Origin: Owenia fusiformis
Lineage: Eukaryota > Annelida > Polychaeta > Sabellida > Oweniidae
DNA: 64,000 nt
Direction: 5' to 3'
Assembly: GCA_903813345.2 (NCBI GenBank)
Contig: CAIIXF020000006.1
Coordinates: 4,735,096-4,799,095, forward strand
Shown: one piece after another, positions 1 through 12,736 of the stretch
Layout of the letters: the number at the start of each line of letters is the position of its first letter
Position numbering within the stretch: the stretch's first letter is position 1
The notes under the pieces: generated by a model
Told to the model about the DNA's origin: nothing
What the model saw: only the letters and a program-made list of their open reading frames with translations
Databases searched by the model: none
Position numbers and translations under genes: made by a program

Positions 1-27
1 TACTCTTCTGTATGAATACTGTTGATA

Positions 28-421
28 CTGTACTCCGGGTATTGTTCGCGTGCGATTTAATTTCGCTTTGTTCGCGAATGTAGTAAAATCGCGAACATTT
101 ATCGTCGCGAAATTTGTCTTTTGAATCCCCGGGGATTTGACCCGGGACTTTTGATATGTTTCGTTCGGTGTAAAATGTTTCAACCAGTGTTGTTGGACGA
201 TAATTAACATGGGGTACTGTTCTCAATTTTATATTAACAATTGATGTACTTACTAAGCTCATGCAAATGTAAAAAGGCATGTAAGTGTATTAATATTATC
301 AATTTAGAGTTTACAATCCGCGAAATGTCATCAATTCAAATCCGCGAAATTAAATAGCCGCAAAATTGCAATTTTGAAAAATCGCGAAATTTTATAGCGT
401 CAAAATTTACCCGGAGTACAG
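28..421. mobile_element. TA-flanked MITE, about 394 bp
   Basis: A perfect 14-bp terminal inverted repeat, CTGTACTCCGGGTA at 28-41 and its complement at 408-421, is flanked on both sides by TA (26-27 and 422-423). TA duplication plus CTGT/ACAG ends is the Tc1/mariner pattern. The interior has no coding capacity and carries repeated TCGCGAA words in both orientations, probably internal sub-repeats. It is a non-autonomous element; the superfamily is inferred from ends and TSD only. Confidence 0.75.
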
Positions 422-464
422 TATGTACAGCATTATTCCATGACACCACCCTAAGTATAAAATA

Positions 465-825
465 CAGGGGGTCCAAAAAAGTGTACCCTGATGAAAACTT
501 TCCGTTTTCCAACCTATTACCTTCTGAGAAATTATAGATGACATTCTCTGAATGACCTCCATTATGATCAATTCAGAACTAAATGCAATTCCAAAGATGG
601 AAAAATGGATGATTAATAAAACAAATTCTCCTCTAAAACTGAATAAAGTAAGCTGATGAAACTTTCAGATATTTATGATAGCTTAATTGTCTGTCAGATG
701 ATGGAATTTCAAAAACATCCCTTTATCACTCATAGATACAGTGTATTCATTATTTCATGTGTCTTGGTACAACATTGAAATATGGGTAATGGAACAAAAA
801 CAATTTACATTTTTTGGACACCTTG
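465..825. mobile_element. mariner-like MITE
   Basis: The left end CAGGGGGTCCAAAAAAGTGT is the inverse, with a few mismatches, of the right end ending in TTTTTTGGACACCTTG, and TA dinucleotides flank both (463-464, 826-827). The CAGGGTGTCC-type terminus is common among mariner-family elements. No transposase is visible inside, so this is a deletion derivative or MITE. Confidence 0.6.
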
Positions 826-1176
826 TATATTTTTACACAGGATGGGTCAATGGAAATAGGACACTTACATATATTCTAGTTTAAAGACTGTATATGAACT
901 AAATGTCATTGATGAATGAGAATAAAGTGAAATATGTATAAAATGTCAAATGGTGCATGCTTTCATTAATTTTGCTTGACAAAAGACATCTAGTGGACAT
1001 GGTGGATGATGACAACAAAACCAGCTTTTGACATTATTTTCTCAAATCCCACAAACAGTCTTCTGTATATCAAAAAAACATTTTAATAACATATTCAGAT
1101 ATTTGTGACTTTTTAATATGTTTTTGTGCCATTTACTTCACACTGTCAGTGGCTAAGAACAGCCATTTAGTACATA

Positions 1177-1385
1177 CAGTAAAACTGTTCATAATGAACA
1201 TTTTGTGCGGGATTTTCACTACAGGGAGGGTTATTTAGTAAGTCAGTAGAGTATGTGTCGAGGATATCCACTAGAGACAAGTTTTCACTAGAGAAAGGTG
1301 TTCATTAGAGAAATGTGTTGACTAAGGTGTTCACTAGAGACAGGTGTTCATTAGAGAAAGGTGTTCACTAAGACAGGTTTTACTG
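1177..1385. mobile_element. short TIR element with internal minisatellite
   Basis: CAGTAAAAC-TG at the left and CAGGTTTTACTG at the right form an imperfect inverted repeat like those of pogo/Tigger MITEs. From about 1265 to 1375 the interior is a short tandem array of a unit reading roughly GTGTTCACTAGAGACAG / GTGTTCATTAGAGAAAG. The boundaries and TSD are uncertain. Confidence 0.35.
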
Positions 1386-1637
1386 CACACTGGAGAAAGT
1401 GCCTCCTTGTATTCTAGAGACCTCAGTCTTTAAAGAGCCAGTCCACAAAATCACCAATGGAAATCACTTCTCGTTTAGGACATCACAGTTATTCAGCAAA
1501 GATGTCACGGATACCCGATTCGCAGGGTCACACGGCCGGGTCTTGTCTAATCTACCGGAACCGAACCGAAGTACACTAGTTCTATTCAGAAGTCGAATCG
1601 CTTCAATATTTTTCTTGTTCCTTGACAACACTGTCAT

Positions 1638-2381
1638 TCATTGTCCCGGGTTCATTGTTTTCCACACCTTTTCCATCATAGGCAACAATATTTCAAGTTT
1701 ACTTTGATTTATATGTACTATTATGGCATTTTGTCTAAGTCTCTCATATTGAATCCATTGACAGTAAAGATGTTCACCTCTAGGGGGCACTCCAAGCATT
1801 TCAATAAACGCCCCCACTAGTATGCGTGTCATCGGGCCAAGTAACGGGTGTACGGCAATATAAACGATTGACTGATTTCACTGCTTGCATATTCATGAGG
1901 AAGCCGCTTCCTTCAAGATATGTTGGATATAGCCTCGACTCCCACACAACGGGTGAATCTTGCGCCCATTTTTGTAACCTTTTATCGCCATGGTGTGAGA
2001 TGTAGCCATTAGTCACAGGGCAGCCCCAAAACACGTTATCACTATCTTTCGTCATTTTGGAAAGTTCATTTATCTTTTCGAAAAATCGTCCGAAATGGAC
2101 AACAATATCATGAGTCCCTTTGAAGACGTATTTAGCGTTTGCACAATATTTCTCAACCCACTTCAACACCATCATTACTTTGAGGCTCATATCTCTGTAG
2201 GCGTCTCCACAGCTTGCTTGTATGATGTCACCATACTTTTTGGACTCGTCAGCAATGGTTGCCATTCTATGCGTGTCATTGGTTGATCCCATCAGATAGA
2301 CTGTCTGAATTGTCCAACCGGAGTGGGCTTTCACACTTCCCCAAGTTTCCCGTAAAAATTGTCGAATTGCTATCGCATCCT
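1638..2381 (-). CDS. GT31 glycosyltransferase exon 2, frame-broken near its end
   Basis: This exon carries the catalytic domain of the GT31 protein started at 6803, across a 3.9 kb intron (acceptor AAATTGCAG at 2390-2382). Visible landmarks are RQFLRETWG (residues 180-188), the KYVFK strand, YLEGSGFLM (donor-site loop) and the PDDTH / GAFIEMLGV pair corresponding to the usual EDVYVG block. Two oddities stand out. The metal-binding DxD reads T263-H264-D265, so the first Asp is missing. The frame carrying PDDTHTSG meets a stop at 1801-1803, while the conserved continuation GAFIEMLGVPPRG to the end lies one base over. A five-base C run on the + strand (1811-1815) is the simplest site for one extra base. 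It is either a sequencing slip or a decaying gene; with the altered DxD I favour a non-catalytic or dying copy. Confidence 0.8.
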
Positions 2382-3007
2382 CTGCAATTTAAAAAAGGGA
2401 TGAATGTCAATTGTGAATGTAGATTTTTAGTTTTAAAAGAAGCCAACACTTTGATTTGAAAATTATCAATAATTGTGAATAACATCTTTAAGGGTGTCTG
2501 TAAGTCGTATTTCTGCATGCCTCACGGCAGCATTGAATATTTTTATTACAATTAGTCATTCCATTATTCATTAAGATGTCTGTAAACAAGAAATAAGAAG
2601 GTATCATATGCGCATTGTTTTACCAGGAAAGAAGTAGAGGCATTAACCTTTTGGTCTATAGGCTTACCACAAGGGGTGGCTTATTGTTATAATCTCCAAC
2701 TTGTGTATGGTGGTTGGCTTTCGGATGTAGGCGTTTGAAACACGATGACAGGTGGCGACTTTAGTTGCCAATATCTGCCAATGGGCTGGGTTAGTATGGC
2801 AAATGTTTGTTGAATAATTAGATAATATGTGAATAAATGCTGGTTGTATATGTATTCTCATTTAGAGTTTAATTGGTCCATTTTAGGCCCTGAAATGATC
2901 GAGCAAAACAGTTTACGTTTAAAGAAATATGCATGCATTATATCTATTTGAACAGTGTTTACATTATTAATGTATCTTCTAATCCTAACTAGCTAATGAT
3001 GGTACTG

Positions 3008-3406
3008 ACCTAGAGTCCATTTCACAGCTTCATTTCGTCAGTAGAACCGCAAAAATAAGAAATTGGGAGACCATTGTGCAATAATATATGGAAAAGTATA
3101 TTCATAATGTACATGAATGACATTTGTATATTTCAGATTTTTTAGTTTTTTTGTGCAATAAGCCTGTGCCGTCTTGTAATTTGAAGAATTTCAGCCATGT
3201 TAATCTTATTGAAAAACATGGCAGAGAAACATCCAAACATAAGAGGCCACACACTTTATAAGCCAAACTAGAAGCAATCCAAGATATACAAATGTCATTC
3301 ATGTACATTATGAATATACTTTTCCATATATTATTGCACAATGGTCTCCCAATTTCTTATTTTTGCCGTTCTACTGACGAAATGAAGCAGTGAAATGGAC
3401 TCTAGG
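3008..3406. mobile_element. foldback MITE in GT31 intron
   Basis: Two arms of about 125 bp are inverted copies: ACCTAGAGTCCA at 3008 pairs with TGGACTCTAGGT ending at 3406, and pairing continues inward to ATACAAATGTCATTCATGTA. The arms are nearly identical, so the insertion or its homogenisation is recent. No clear target duplication is visible. Confidence 0.75.
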
Positions 3407-4689
3407 TGTGAGGTTAAAGGAGTTGCATTTGATTAGGTCCAATATAATAACGTTTTTCCTAGATTTATAGATATCTATTCAAATTTCAGATGAATGTGTT
3501 TTGTATGACATTAAGTATCAAAAATTTTATTTCACGGTAATTACAAATTTTGAGAAAGTGAAACTCATTCTCGATTTGATTGGTTTGATTTTCACATTGT
3601 TTACATAATCTGTCTTCAGATTTTGTACCATAATATCTACCTGTTTCTTCAATTACTAGTTTGTGATTTGATAGCCTTAACTTAGTAAATCAGTTTCTTT
3701 CCTCAATAATAAATAGTTTTCAAAACATTTTTGAATGTAATATTAAGTTCGCATTTTGTTTTGTTACATATATTGTTTAAACTTATTATTTAGAAGAGCG
3801 TTAGTGTTGACCACTAATTATTTCTTCAGTTTCAAAATAAGCTTCAATGTAATCTTTTCTCACCAAAAATTATATAACGATTTATTGATTTTTTTAAATC
3901 ATTAGTTCCTTCATCTTAAGAATCAGAATTTCAAACAATTTGCTTAAACAATACACGATTGACTTTTTGCCCCCTTCTTCGCTAAACCTGTAAACGTTGA
4001 TTATCAGATTATTACGTTTTGGATGCTCAACGTGTATGTTGACCATTTCCTTGTATAAGATTGTGAAGGAGCATGTAGGTTATCGCAAACAGTTTCAGGT
4101 GGTTATATCTTGGATTATGACTATTTTCTTACCATGGAGACAGGTATATCTTTTAGATCCGTGCATCCATACGATGCTAATGAAGTCAATCGGATTAGGA
4201 TATATTAATAGCTAGCAATCAACCCAGGGGGGGAGATTTCCCAAAGATGCCCTATCATATTAGCACGTTCGAAAACAAATTTTATAAACAGGCCTCAATT
4301 TGCCGTTAAAATGGATCTCCAAATGTTCACTGTAGTTTTATGAGTATTCTCTACAAGTATGGATCGAGTAACTTCAATAGTATTACCGTAGGTTTGAAAT
4401 GATGATGTTGAACTGATGTTGACGCCATTCCCACGATTTCAAATTTAACTTTGCGCATGCGCAGCACTGAGAGAGCACGTGCTAAGGTTTGTTCACGTGA
4501 TCGAATCCTGCATTTTGATTGGAGATGATGCAAGCGATGATGTAATGGGGAATTCCCGAATACGATAGAATATGAAAGAATTATGGGAGCTACTCACTCC
4601 TCCTGCAATCAACCCATCAACATACATTTTCAAAGATCTGAAGATGCTCTCATTTTCACAAAAATGCAATCATTATCCCGAACGAATTT

Positions 4690-5000
4690 CGAGGGGGATA
4701 GAGAAGCCATCCGTCCGTCCATTCGTTCGTTTGTTCGTTCGTCCGTGTGTCCGGGCAATAACTCAAATACCACTTGACGGATGAACAGATTTGGTTCAAA
4801 TTTTATATGCTGATGACAAGGGACACAGTACTAGCTCGGTTTGAGAAAGAATTTTTAAGATGGCGGCTAAATTTCAAAATAGCTGCCATTTTTCCGTAAT
4901 CTTTGATAACTCAAGCATGTCAAGGACGTCTTTCGATAATTCAAATACCAGAGGATGGATTTGATTCAAAGAAAGCAGTGCACTCTCCATTATGATTTCC
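4690..5000. repeat. dispersed repeat with CCGTCCGT start and GATGGCGGC words
   Basis: A (CCGT/TCGT)n tract at about 4707-4750 leads into GTCCGGGCAATAACTCAAAT, then text with GGTTCAAATTTTATATGCTGATG and AAGATGGCGGCTAAATTTCA. The same phrases recur at 38310-39170 and 45650-46975, so this is one copy of a dispersed family. Confidence 0.6.
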
Positions 5001-5296
5001 CCATCAAAAAGAATTAATTTATCTGATTTTTCAAAATGAATATACTGCTTTTTTATTATATTATTATGTTATGGTCGTCATTCAATCTTGTAGTGCAGAG
5101 GGCATAGATTCCAAACCAGGAAGTATTTTTGTGTCTATCAAAATCCATTTGCATGCCTACATCTTATCCAAATATGTTACTAAATAATGAAATACAATAG
5201 TATAATCTTTGGTTTTACAAAGTTGTACATGTTGTTTGTTGAGCACTTTTCTATAGCCATTTTGTAGGGGAAAAATGATGAAAATTTTTAATTGAA

Positions 5297-5397
5297 ATGA
5301 CCTGAATCGATTGCAAACTTCATATTTGCACATTTGATGAGATAAACTATTTGTGTCATATTGTGAAATTATTAAGTTTGCAATCGATTCAGGTCAT
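5297..5397. repeat. 24-bp perfect hairpin, 53-bp loop
   Basis: ATGACCTGAATCGATTGCAAACTT (two halves either side of position 5308) is repeated in perfect inverted form at 5374-5397. It lies in the GT31 intron. It could be a miniature MITE or an RNA hairpin; nothing else supports either reading. Confidence 0.6.
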
Positions 5398-6283
5398 AGT
5401 GTATTTTTGTATTTGTGTGATAATCAATGGAAACCAATGGCCTCTGTTTGGATAAGATAATATCCCTATGTTCAGATGTTAAGTCAATGGTGCACAGCCC
5501 AATGTAAGTCAATACAACCTTGCTGAACTAAGTGACCCCATCTCAGCCGATGTGTGCCCAAGGACTTTAATATTTTTCAAAGAATTATATGACATTCTAT
5601 TCTTCCTGATATACCTAAATGATATTGACCATGGGGGTATTTGCCAATTATCGCACCCTTCCTTTAATATGCTGATATGCTCTGTTCAAAAATTGTCAAG
5701 ATGGCCACTAATTATCAAAACATGTTTTGTTCAGTGGGATATGCTACTCAATGGAGTTGCTGTTTTCTATAGCTAGTTTTTGCGATGTTTAATGCATTAC
5801 TATTCTTTTATTTTGATGTATCAATTACTAGTAGTTCTTTAATTATAAAGGAAAACTGAATTCCTCTAAAATTAGTGTTCCCCGTGTTATTTCCCCATTG
5901 GAAAAAGCTCATGCTATCCATTGATTTCAGTTCATTTTGGTCATCCTAGGTCCCTGGAGGAGTCCACTTTTCCTTTTGGTAATAGAACATGCCTCAAAGC
6001 ACATTCCAATGATAGATATGCATTCATCATTACAATGATATGATGCATTTTTATTGAAAATTAGGTCAACATTTTTAGCAAAAGTATGTCGATTGATCAA
6101 TTGCTCCTTTATATTACTTAGTCTGATTTACTAATTGTCATTACATATACTTTTCTTGGAGATAATGGATGGGTCTAAAAGATAAACCCATGTTCATGAT
6201 CAGAAAATGTTCATAATTCAAGTAAGAATCATCTTAAATTGTTTGCGTTAACCTACAGTACCTGCTGCTCCTTTTATCTTTAC

Positions 6284-6803
6284 CTCTAGTATCAGTTATC
6301 ACGACAAATAGGATAAACTTCTCAGTTTCCACCTTGCTACAGACATCCTTCCCAAGATGAACATATTCAAAATCATCTAAATAATAATTATGAAAGCTTA
6401 AATCGTAAAATTCAACTGGAACTCTTGATGTCTTTGCCCTCTGAACTGTAGGCACATCATTGATTTGGACCTGTGCACATTCTTTGTATGTTGAGTTTGG
6501 TGTTGCAATGTTGGGGCTACTTTGAGTTTTATTTATATTCGCAGTTTGTTCTGGAATGAGATTGGCGGGTTCGTCTAGCTTAACTGCAAAAGATTCAGTC
6601 AGTCTGCTCTGCCCTCCAGTGTCATTTTGTCTCTTAATATGTTCTCCATCTCCAGGAATTGACGGGTCTGTCCGGAGTGGTGTTCCATGGTGCTTCCTTA
6701 TTTCCGATCTGTTTTTATGTATCTCATATATCTTCTTGAGCTCTATGAAAGTAAGAATAATGACAAGTAGTAATATTGAAAATGTAACGTGCCATCGTCG
6801 CAT
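6284..6803 (-). CDS. GT31 beta-1,3-glycosyltransferase-like protein, exon 1
   Basis: This is the first coding exon of a type II Golgi membrane glycosyltransferase of CAZy family GT31 (beta-1,3-galactosyl/N-acetylglucosaminyltransferase type). It encodes residues 1-173 plus one base. A short basic cytosolic start (MRRW) is followed by a membrane anchor at about residues 6-22, then a long polar stem with N-glycosylation sequons, then the first strand of the catalytic domain (FILFVVITDTR). The donor AGAG|GTAAAG at 6284/6283 leaves one base, G. Joined to the AG starting exon 2 it makes a Glu codon and yields the family-typical run ending RQFLRETWG. Reading past the donor gives only about 16 more codons, so the splice is well supported. 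Family assignment is strong; the sugar specificity cannot be told. Confidence 0.85.
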
Positions 6804-9448
6804 TATAACTTGTTGCTAATTTTATCGTTAGTCCATATTTAGAAGAATATTTCTCTCAGAAAATGGCAACCATTCTGAATTCAGCAGTCACCTTTAAAAT
6901 TCGGCTTTGAAAGACTTTTTATATCCTTCTCGAACTTTGAATTATGGGATAATTAAAATGAGAATAAGCTTATAAATATACTGCATTAATGACAAATATG
7001 AGGATGAAGTAATAAGCATCAATCAGCGACATAATGGCTGCTTTGAAATCATTGAAAAATCAATTCTAGAGTCTGAGTGATGAAATTGATAAAAACGTAA
7101 AGTGAACTTATGTTAAACCATTGTCATTAACATTATGAATTTTCGAGACTTAATTGTCATTTTAAAGTGAGTTGAAAGTTACTTGATAAGTATCATTAAT
7201 ATATCATTATCATCATTAGCCAGCTATTGTGGTCGTATTAATATTGACATTTTACATCCAAGTTAATTTCAAACATGTAATCAATAGAGGAGTTTTCATA
7301 TAACTTTGAAATCCTGCTAATCCTCGTTTTTAATGAAATTTTAATGAGATTTTCACGTTTTCTTTCCAGCTCTCCATCAATGCAATGCTAAGGTTCTTTA
7401 AAACCTTGGTTTATTCGTTTGACAACCAAACATTTCTTGATTAATCACAATAGGTACATTGACAGGGTCATTCCATAGTATGCCATTTGAGTTTTAGACA
7501 GATTCAACCAACCTTTTTTCATAAATCATTAAATCAAGTGACAATTGCAAGTTTATAACATAGGCGGCTATAGGCTGGCCCAAGTAAAGCGAAGAATGAC
7601 AAGGGTGACATCTATTATGTAAGCTTTTTATAAGCTATTTAGAAACTATACTATTGATTTACGAGTACAAATTTAAAGATGCCAGTAGGATAATTTGGGT
7701 CAGAAAACATAGCAGACCATGTAATGACAGATAAAGAAAAAAGTTTCTTACACGTGAATTTTCAATATTTCAGATTTAGTGGATCAATTTCATACTAGAA
7801 AACAGCGGAACTTCGCGGAATAGCAAACCTCCAAACAAAACATATTTTATCGAATCCCTAATCATTTTGGATATTACATGAACAAAAAGTTCCTCCGAAT
7901 GCAGATTCCTGAACCTGTGAACGTCTAATCACGCGTCTGAGGAAGCCGCAAGTGTTCCGAGGCCATTTTTTAAATCAGGTCTGAAAATTCACAAGAAATG
8001 GTGCCACAAAATAATTTTGCTAAGCTAGAACAAATCCAAAACATTCCACCAGAAACATTCAGGATTGTGATTAACAATGGAGTAGTAAAATGACACAGAC
8101 ACAGACCAAATATGGACCAAAAATACCAATGATTAATTAATATTGCGGGGGTAATGGGTTGAAAGTAATTCATTTTTTTAATTCACGCAAAAGCCTTCCC
8201 TTGGCTGGCTACTAGCCAGAAACTTGTTAACACCGTTGTGTTCAGATCAAAATTTATGTGAACACTGTTGCAACCAATGGTTGACTTTTATTATCATTTT
8301 TGTGATTTGTAGAAGTTTCTTGCTTGTCATTGATATTTTAGAGGTGTTCATTCCACCATTCGTTTGATAAAGTAACGTATGCCGAATACCAGGAGTACCA
8401 TATTCTATAAACTCTTACTTTATGTATCATCCCCGGGCACCGTTAATGGCATCACCACCGTCAAACAAACACTCACATAGCTTGGCCATAGGCCAGGTGT
8501 GCCCTATTCCAGTCAATCAAATGTGTGCCATATTCCAACCAATCCGAACTATTAGCCTAGGAGCAAGCAAAGATTTAATTGACATCTCGAGCACAAATTC
8601 CCAGAAATGCAACTCTTAAGTGAAAGATTTGGGCCAACCACCAGGTGGCGCTCTTCAAAATGCCCCAAAAATTGGTTTTAAATGACATCTCGAGTACATC
8701 AAGCAAACCAATGCCAAATAATTCCTTTTTAGCGTTGTAATGAAAATAAATCACTAAATTAAGTACCACTCATGGCCCAAAGTCCATAAGAAAAATCATA
8801 TATCTGGATGAAACTTGGTGTAACGCCAATCACCAACATGCTCGGGGCTGGCAAGGCCGTTAAGGAAATTCTTCGGCCAAGGAATTGTCAAGGGGAGAGA
8901 GAGATGGATTGTGGTGGACGCGGGGGAAAGACGATTTTGTAAGCGATGGAAATTTGATATTCCGCTCAAATACCACCAAAGACTACAGTCTAGGAGAAGA
9001 ACGGACTTGAGAAAGGTGTGTTTGATTTTCAGTAGGATTTTAACTGTTTAAACTCGTTCCACAGCTTACAGGTACTACTACCCTTTGCATTCGTTCCACT
9101 TCAATTCTTAAAAGAGAGCTTCGTCTTCATAATAGTTCATAACTAGACTCTGCGCGCAGGGTAACAGCTTACACACTTGATAATTGTCACTTCAATTAAT
9201 TCTCTGCAATCACAATGCGATATAATGGCTCTCTTTGAGCACAAACTGTGCAATTGTAATAGATTGAAGTTGGACAACGTCCATCCTGATTTTAATTATG
9301 GTAGCTCCAGAAACATTAAATGATTTTAATTGCGGGAAAATATAGGGAAATGGTGATGTAGTTATATTTTGGTGCAACTCATTGGATAGTTATATTACCA
9401 GCTGAGTACTGACAGAATTGTAAAGGTATCGGTCGTGGGAGACTCATC
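6804..9448. other. upstream region of the GT31 gene, no gene seen
   Basis: This AT-rich sequence lies upstream of the glycosyltransferase start and must contain its promoter, but I see no convincing core-promoter motif. Open frames here are short and lack splice context or recognisable protein features. Confidence 0.4.
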
Positions 9449-11097
9449 CAGACTTGCCAACCTCCCGTTTTTTTACGGGAATCTCCCGTAAATTTTTTGT
9501 TTTTCCGTAAAAAATACCAAACTCCCGTACCGTTTTCTCCCGTAAAAACTCCCGTAAACTCCCGTACCGTATTTCTACTAAAATCTCCCGTAATTTTTTT
9601 TAAAATATGGCCGTAAAATCTCCTGTATTTTTGCTGAAGTCTCCCGTAAAATATCCCGTATTCTGGTATAACTCCCGTAAAATCTCCCGTATTCTTGGTA
9701 TAACTCCCGTAAAATCTCCCGTTTTCTGGTATAACTTCCGTAAAATCTCCCGTATTCTTGGTATAACTCCCGTAAAATCTCCGTTTTTTGCTGACGTCCG
9801 TGGTCGAAATCTACCGTATTTAAAAGGAATTTGACAAATTTGTGACCTTGATTATTGCAGGCACGCTTCTTTCTTTTACTCCAAGAAGGATTGGCTCCCA
9901 TGGTTCACTATCGATACTTTCATAAATAACTTAAAAGTACTTCATTCCCATGATTCAAATTGCTTTTCTGCGATCAGTTCGGTATAGGTTTGCACACCAA
10001 ATGTCCACAAACGGGGGCCAGTTCATATTCTGTAATACTTCTGTCGGGAGAATACATTTTGTTTTTATATGACGCTAAACAAAATATTCCCGCAATATAA
10101 GGCGCATTATGGGTAGGGACTGCTGTGAAATAATGAACGTAAGTGACATCTATCTTAGATTATAAGTTCTAATTAATTTATTAACTGCGCATGCGTCATA
10201 ATAATTTCAACCAATTAAATCGCTGGATTTAATGCTCATGCGCGAAAAACCGAACCTAAAAATGGAACCTCACGCAGATTGCCCTTAGCATATAGTGAAC
10301 GCCACATATACATTTTACTTAGCTTTGATCAATTCGTTTCCAAAGTAATAAAATGTTGTATCTATAATCTAAACAGATCATATTAATAATATAGACAGTT
10401 TGAAATATAAAGAAACTCAAAAAAACACCCGTTTTTTCAAAATCTACCGTAAAAACTCCAGTTTTTTCAAAATCTACCTTAAAAACTCCCGTTTTTCAGA
10501 AATCTACCGTAAAAACTTCCGTTTTTTTTCAAAATCTACCGTAAAAACTCCCGTTTTTCAGAAATGTACCGTAAAAACTCCCGTTTTTCCGAAATCTACC
10601 GTAAAAACTCCCGTTTTTTCAGAAATCGACCGTAAGAACTCCCGTTTTTTTCAGAATCTACCGTAAAAACTCCCGTTTTTTCAGAAATCGACCGTAAAAA
10701 CTCCCGGTTTTTCAGAATCTACCGTAAAAACTCCCGTTTTTTCAGAAATCTACCGTAAAAACTCCCGTTTTTTTCAGAACCTACCGCAAAAACTCCCGTT
10801 TTTTTCTGAAATCTTCCGTAAAAAAGTCACGTTTTTTAAAATTTACCTCGAAAAATACATTTTTTAAAAAATCTCCCGTAAAAACTCCCGTTTTTTTTAA
10901 ATCTCTCGTAATATCTCCCGTTTTTTTTTCAAAATTTACCGCAAAATCTCCCGTTTTTTTTAAATCTCCCGTAAAAACTACCGCTTTTTTCAAAAAACTC
11001 CCGCAAAAACTACCGGATTTTGAAAAAAACTCCCGTAAAAGTACCGCAATTCTTTTTAAATCTCCCGAAAAATTTTCATTTTAGGTTGGCAAGTCTG
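9449..11097. mobile_element. 1.65 kb TIR element packed with CTCCCGTAAA repeats
   Basis: The ends CAGACTTGCCAACCT (9449) and AGGTTGGCAAGTCTG (ending 11097) are perfect inverted repeats, flanked by TCATC on both sides (9444-9448 and 11098-11102), a probable 5-bp target duplication. Inside both ends are dense direct repeats, about 32 bp per unit on the left (CTCCCGTATTCTTGGTATAA) and about 37-40 bp on the right (CTCCCGTTTTTTCAGAAATC, TACCGTAAAAA). A unique core of about 560 bp lies at 9835-10395. Short open frames across the repeats are by-products. The organisation resembles a hAT-type non-autonomous element with expanded subterminal binding sites, but the superfamily is an inference. Confidence 0.75.
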
Positions 11098-11485
11098 TCA
11101 TCCCTATACATATTCTCAGTGTATTTGCCACAACACAACTGTGTGATAGTTAACTTTGAAGATGTCTTATTTTCACTTAATTGTTCAAGAAGCAAATATT
11201 GATGGCAATGTAGTTATTCTTGGTGATGTCAATAGCAATCTAGGTCAATAAGTTTCTAAGTAGCTGAAAAGGAATGAAATCCAGTGCTGCCATCCTTTAT
11301 TCAGATTTTTTCTTAGGCCAAACTTCCATTGACTTCCATATTAGATCTTCTAAATGTGACTTTTCATGATTTATCAAAAAGTGTTGGTTGAATCTGTTTA
11401 AAAGTTGATTGATATATCATGTGATGACCCTTTTAACATAGAGAATTTGAACATTGCATCACTGGGGATTTGGACCAATTCTTTT

Positions 11486-12130
11486 TTAAAAAGTCATGGA
11501 AAATGATTTAAATAACATAACCGTATAAATCAAATTTATTCTTGTAGACAACAGTTCACTCAATTCAAATACAAGATCGCATGTTATAAATCTTTGCGTT
11601 AAATCATCTTTATTTTCATCACAAAAATTACAATTTGGCGTTTCCTTTATTTTCATTTTGAAAAGTTCATCATTTGTTATCACAATATTATTTAAGAATT
11701 TCCACTGGAAAACAATCAACTTGGTCTCTTTATTGATATTATGTGGTAAGTTCCAATACAAGTATTTACCTACTGTACATCTGTATCATCTTTTAATAAA
11801 CTGTTAGTTGGTTCTGTTAACTCTTAAGTGCAATTAATAGCAGTTTTTAAATTGAGATCATTTAAAGACAAAATATTATTTTCATCATCAAAAATATCTT
11901 GAAAGTAAAAGATGCCTTTTTAAACTAAACGTTCTAAAAGGATACATTTGTTCTTATACTGAAAATCTTTATTCAGCCATACACTTTGAGCTACTTTACA
12001 GCTTTATCAATTACTTTATATGCTGAGTTATTAAAGGATATCCAAGACTTTAATACATCTTTATAAAATTGTGAAATACTTTTGCATATACTTTTGCTTA
12101 ATACATTGCTTAAAGTGTCACTTGCTTTTA
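11486..12130 (-). pseudogene. LINE (L1/Tx1-like) reverse-transcriptase 3' fragment
   Basis: The minus-strand translation near 11486-11761 contains the LINE C-terminal zinc-binding pattern: FQWKFLNNIVITND followed by PNCNFCDENKDDLTQRFITC, with C-x2-C and downstream residues in the usual zf-RVT arrangement. Further upstream on the minus strand, broken by stops and frame changes, are AQSVWLN-, YFQDIFDDEN- and LNDLNLKTAIN-like pieces typical of the region between the RT thumb and this finger. It is 5'-truncated and decayed. Confidence 0.6.
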
Positions 12131-12736
12131 AAAGTACATCATTTCCACATATTAATATATAATATAAATAGAAAAAAATACTCCATGAATTATCATGGTG
12201 CCCGGCTCCAGTATAGATTTTGTGCCCTTTTATACAATAAACTGTTTATTTTACTTTTTTGATCAACCGTTTTATAACCACCTTGTTCATATGAACCTAT
12301 CAAAGTTGATCTTTGAGTTTTGGTCTTATTACCTCACAAAAACTTTCAAAACACCACGGGCTTTCGAATGCCCATGAAAACACACATGAAGTGACCAATG
12401 TATCAGTTCAAGTCTTTTAGATCGCTACTTAGAATTTACAGCCGGCAGCTATAATGTCAGACATTAACGACATTTTCGTCAGGTTTTTGTCGTTGTCGTT
12501 GAACAACCGCCATTTTTCTTGGAGACGTTGATTTTATTTTAGACGAAAGTAAGCAATATCTCACAAAATACATTGTCCGTTTATAATTGATGAAATATTC
12601 TCATTACGATTTTTAAAATAATATCTAAATTTATTTTTCTTCAGAATAAACTTTTTCACTAGTGCACGGTGGTCCATGCCACGTCTTCTAGACAAGCCGG
12701 TAGACAGTTAATTGACTCATAGACTCATTTCAAAAT

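Larger units (their letters stand above)
2382..6283 (-). other. GT31 gene intron with embedded repeats
   Basis: This 3.9 kb stretch separates the two glycosyltransferase exons. It holds a 399-bp foldback element (3008-3406), a repeat beginning near 4700, and a small hairpin at 5297-5397. I saw no further exon with convincing splice sites; the two flanking exons join in phase without one. Confidence 0.6.

Noticed and set aside
6255-6283. Alternative GT31 exon 1 donor at 6261/6260
   Set aside because: It leaves two bases, out of phase with exon 2; the donor at 6283 is in phase and restores the family motif.
6556-6819. Plus-strand frame over the GT31 first exon
   Set aside because: It is the antisense shadow of the glycosyltransferase exon.
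9578-10993. Open frames across the CTCCCGTAAA repeats
   Set aside because: Low-complexity translation of a tandem repeat, present on both strands.
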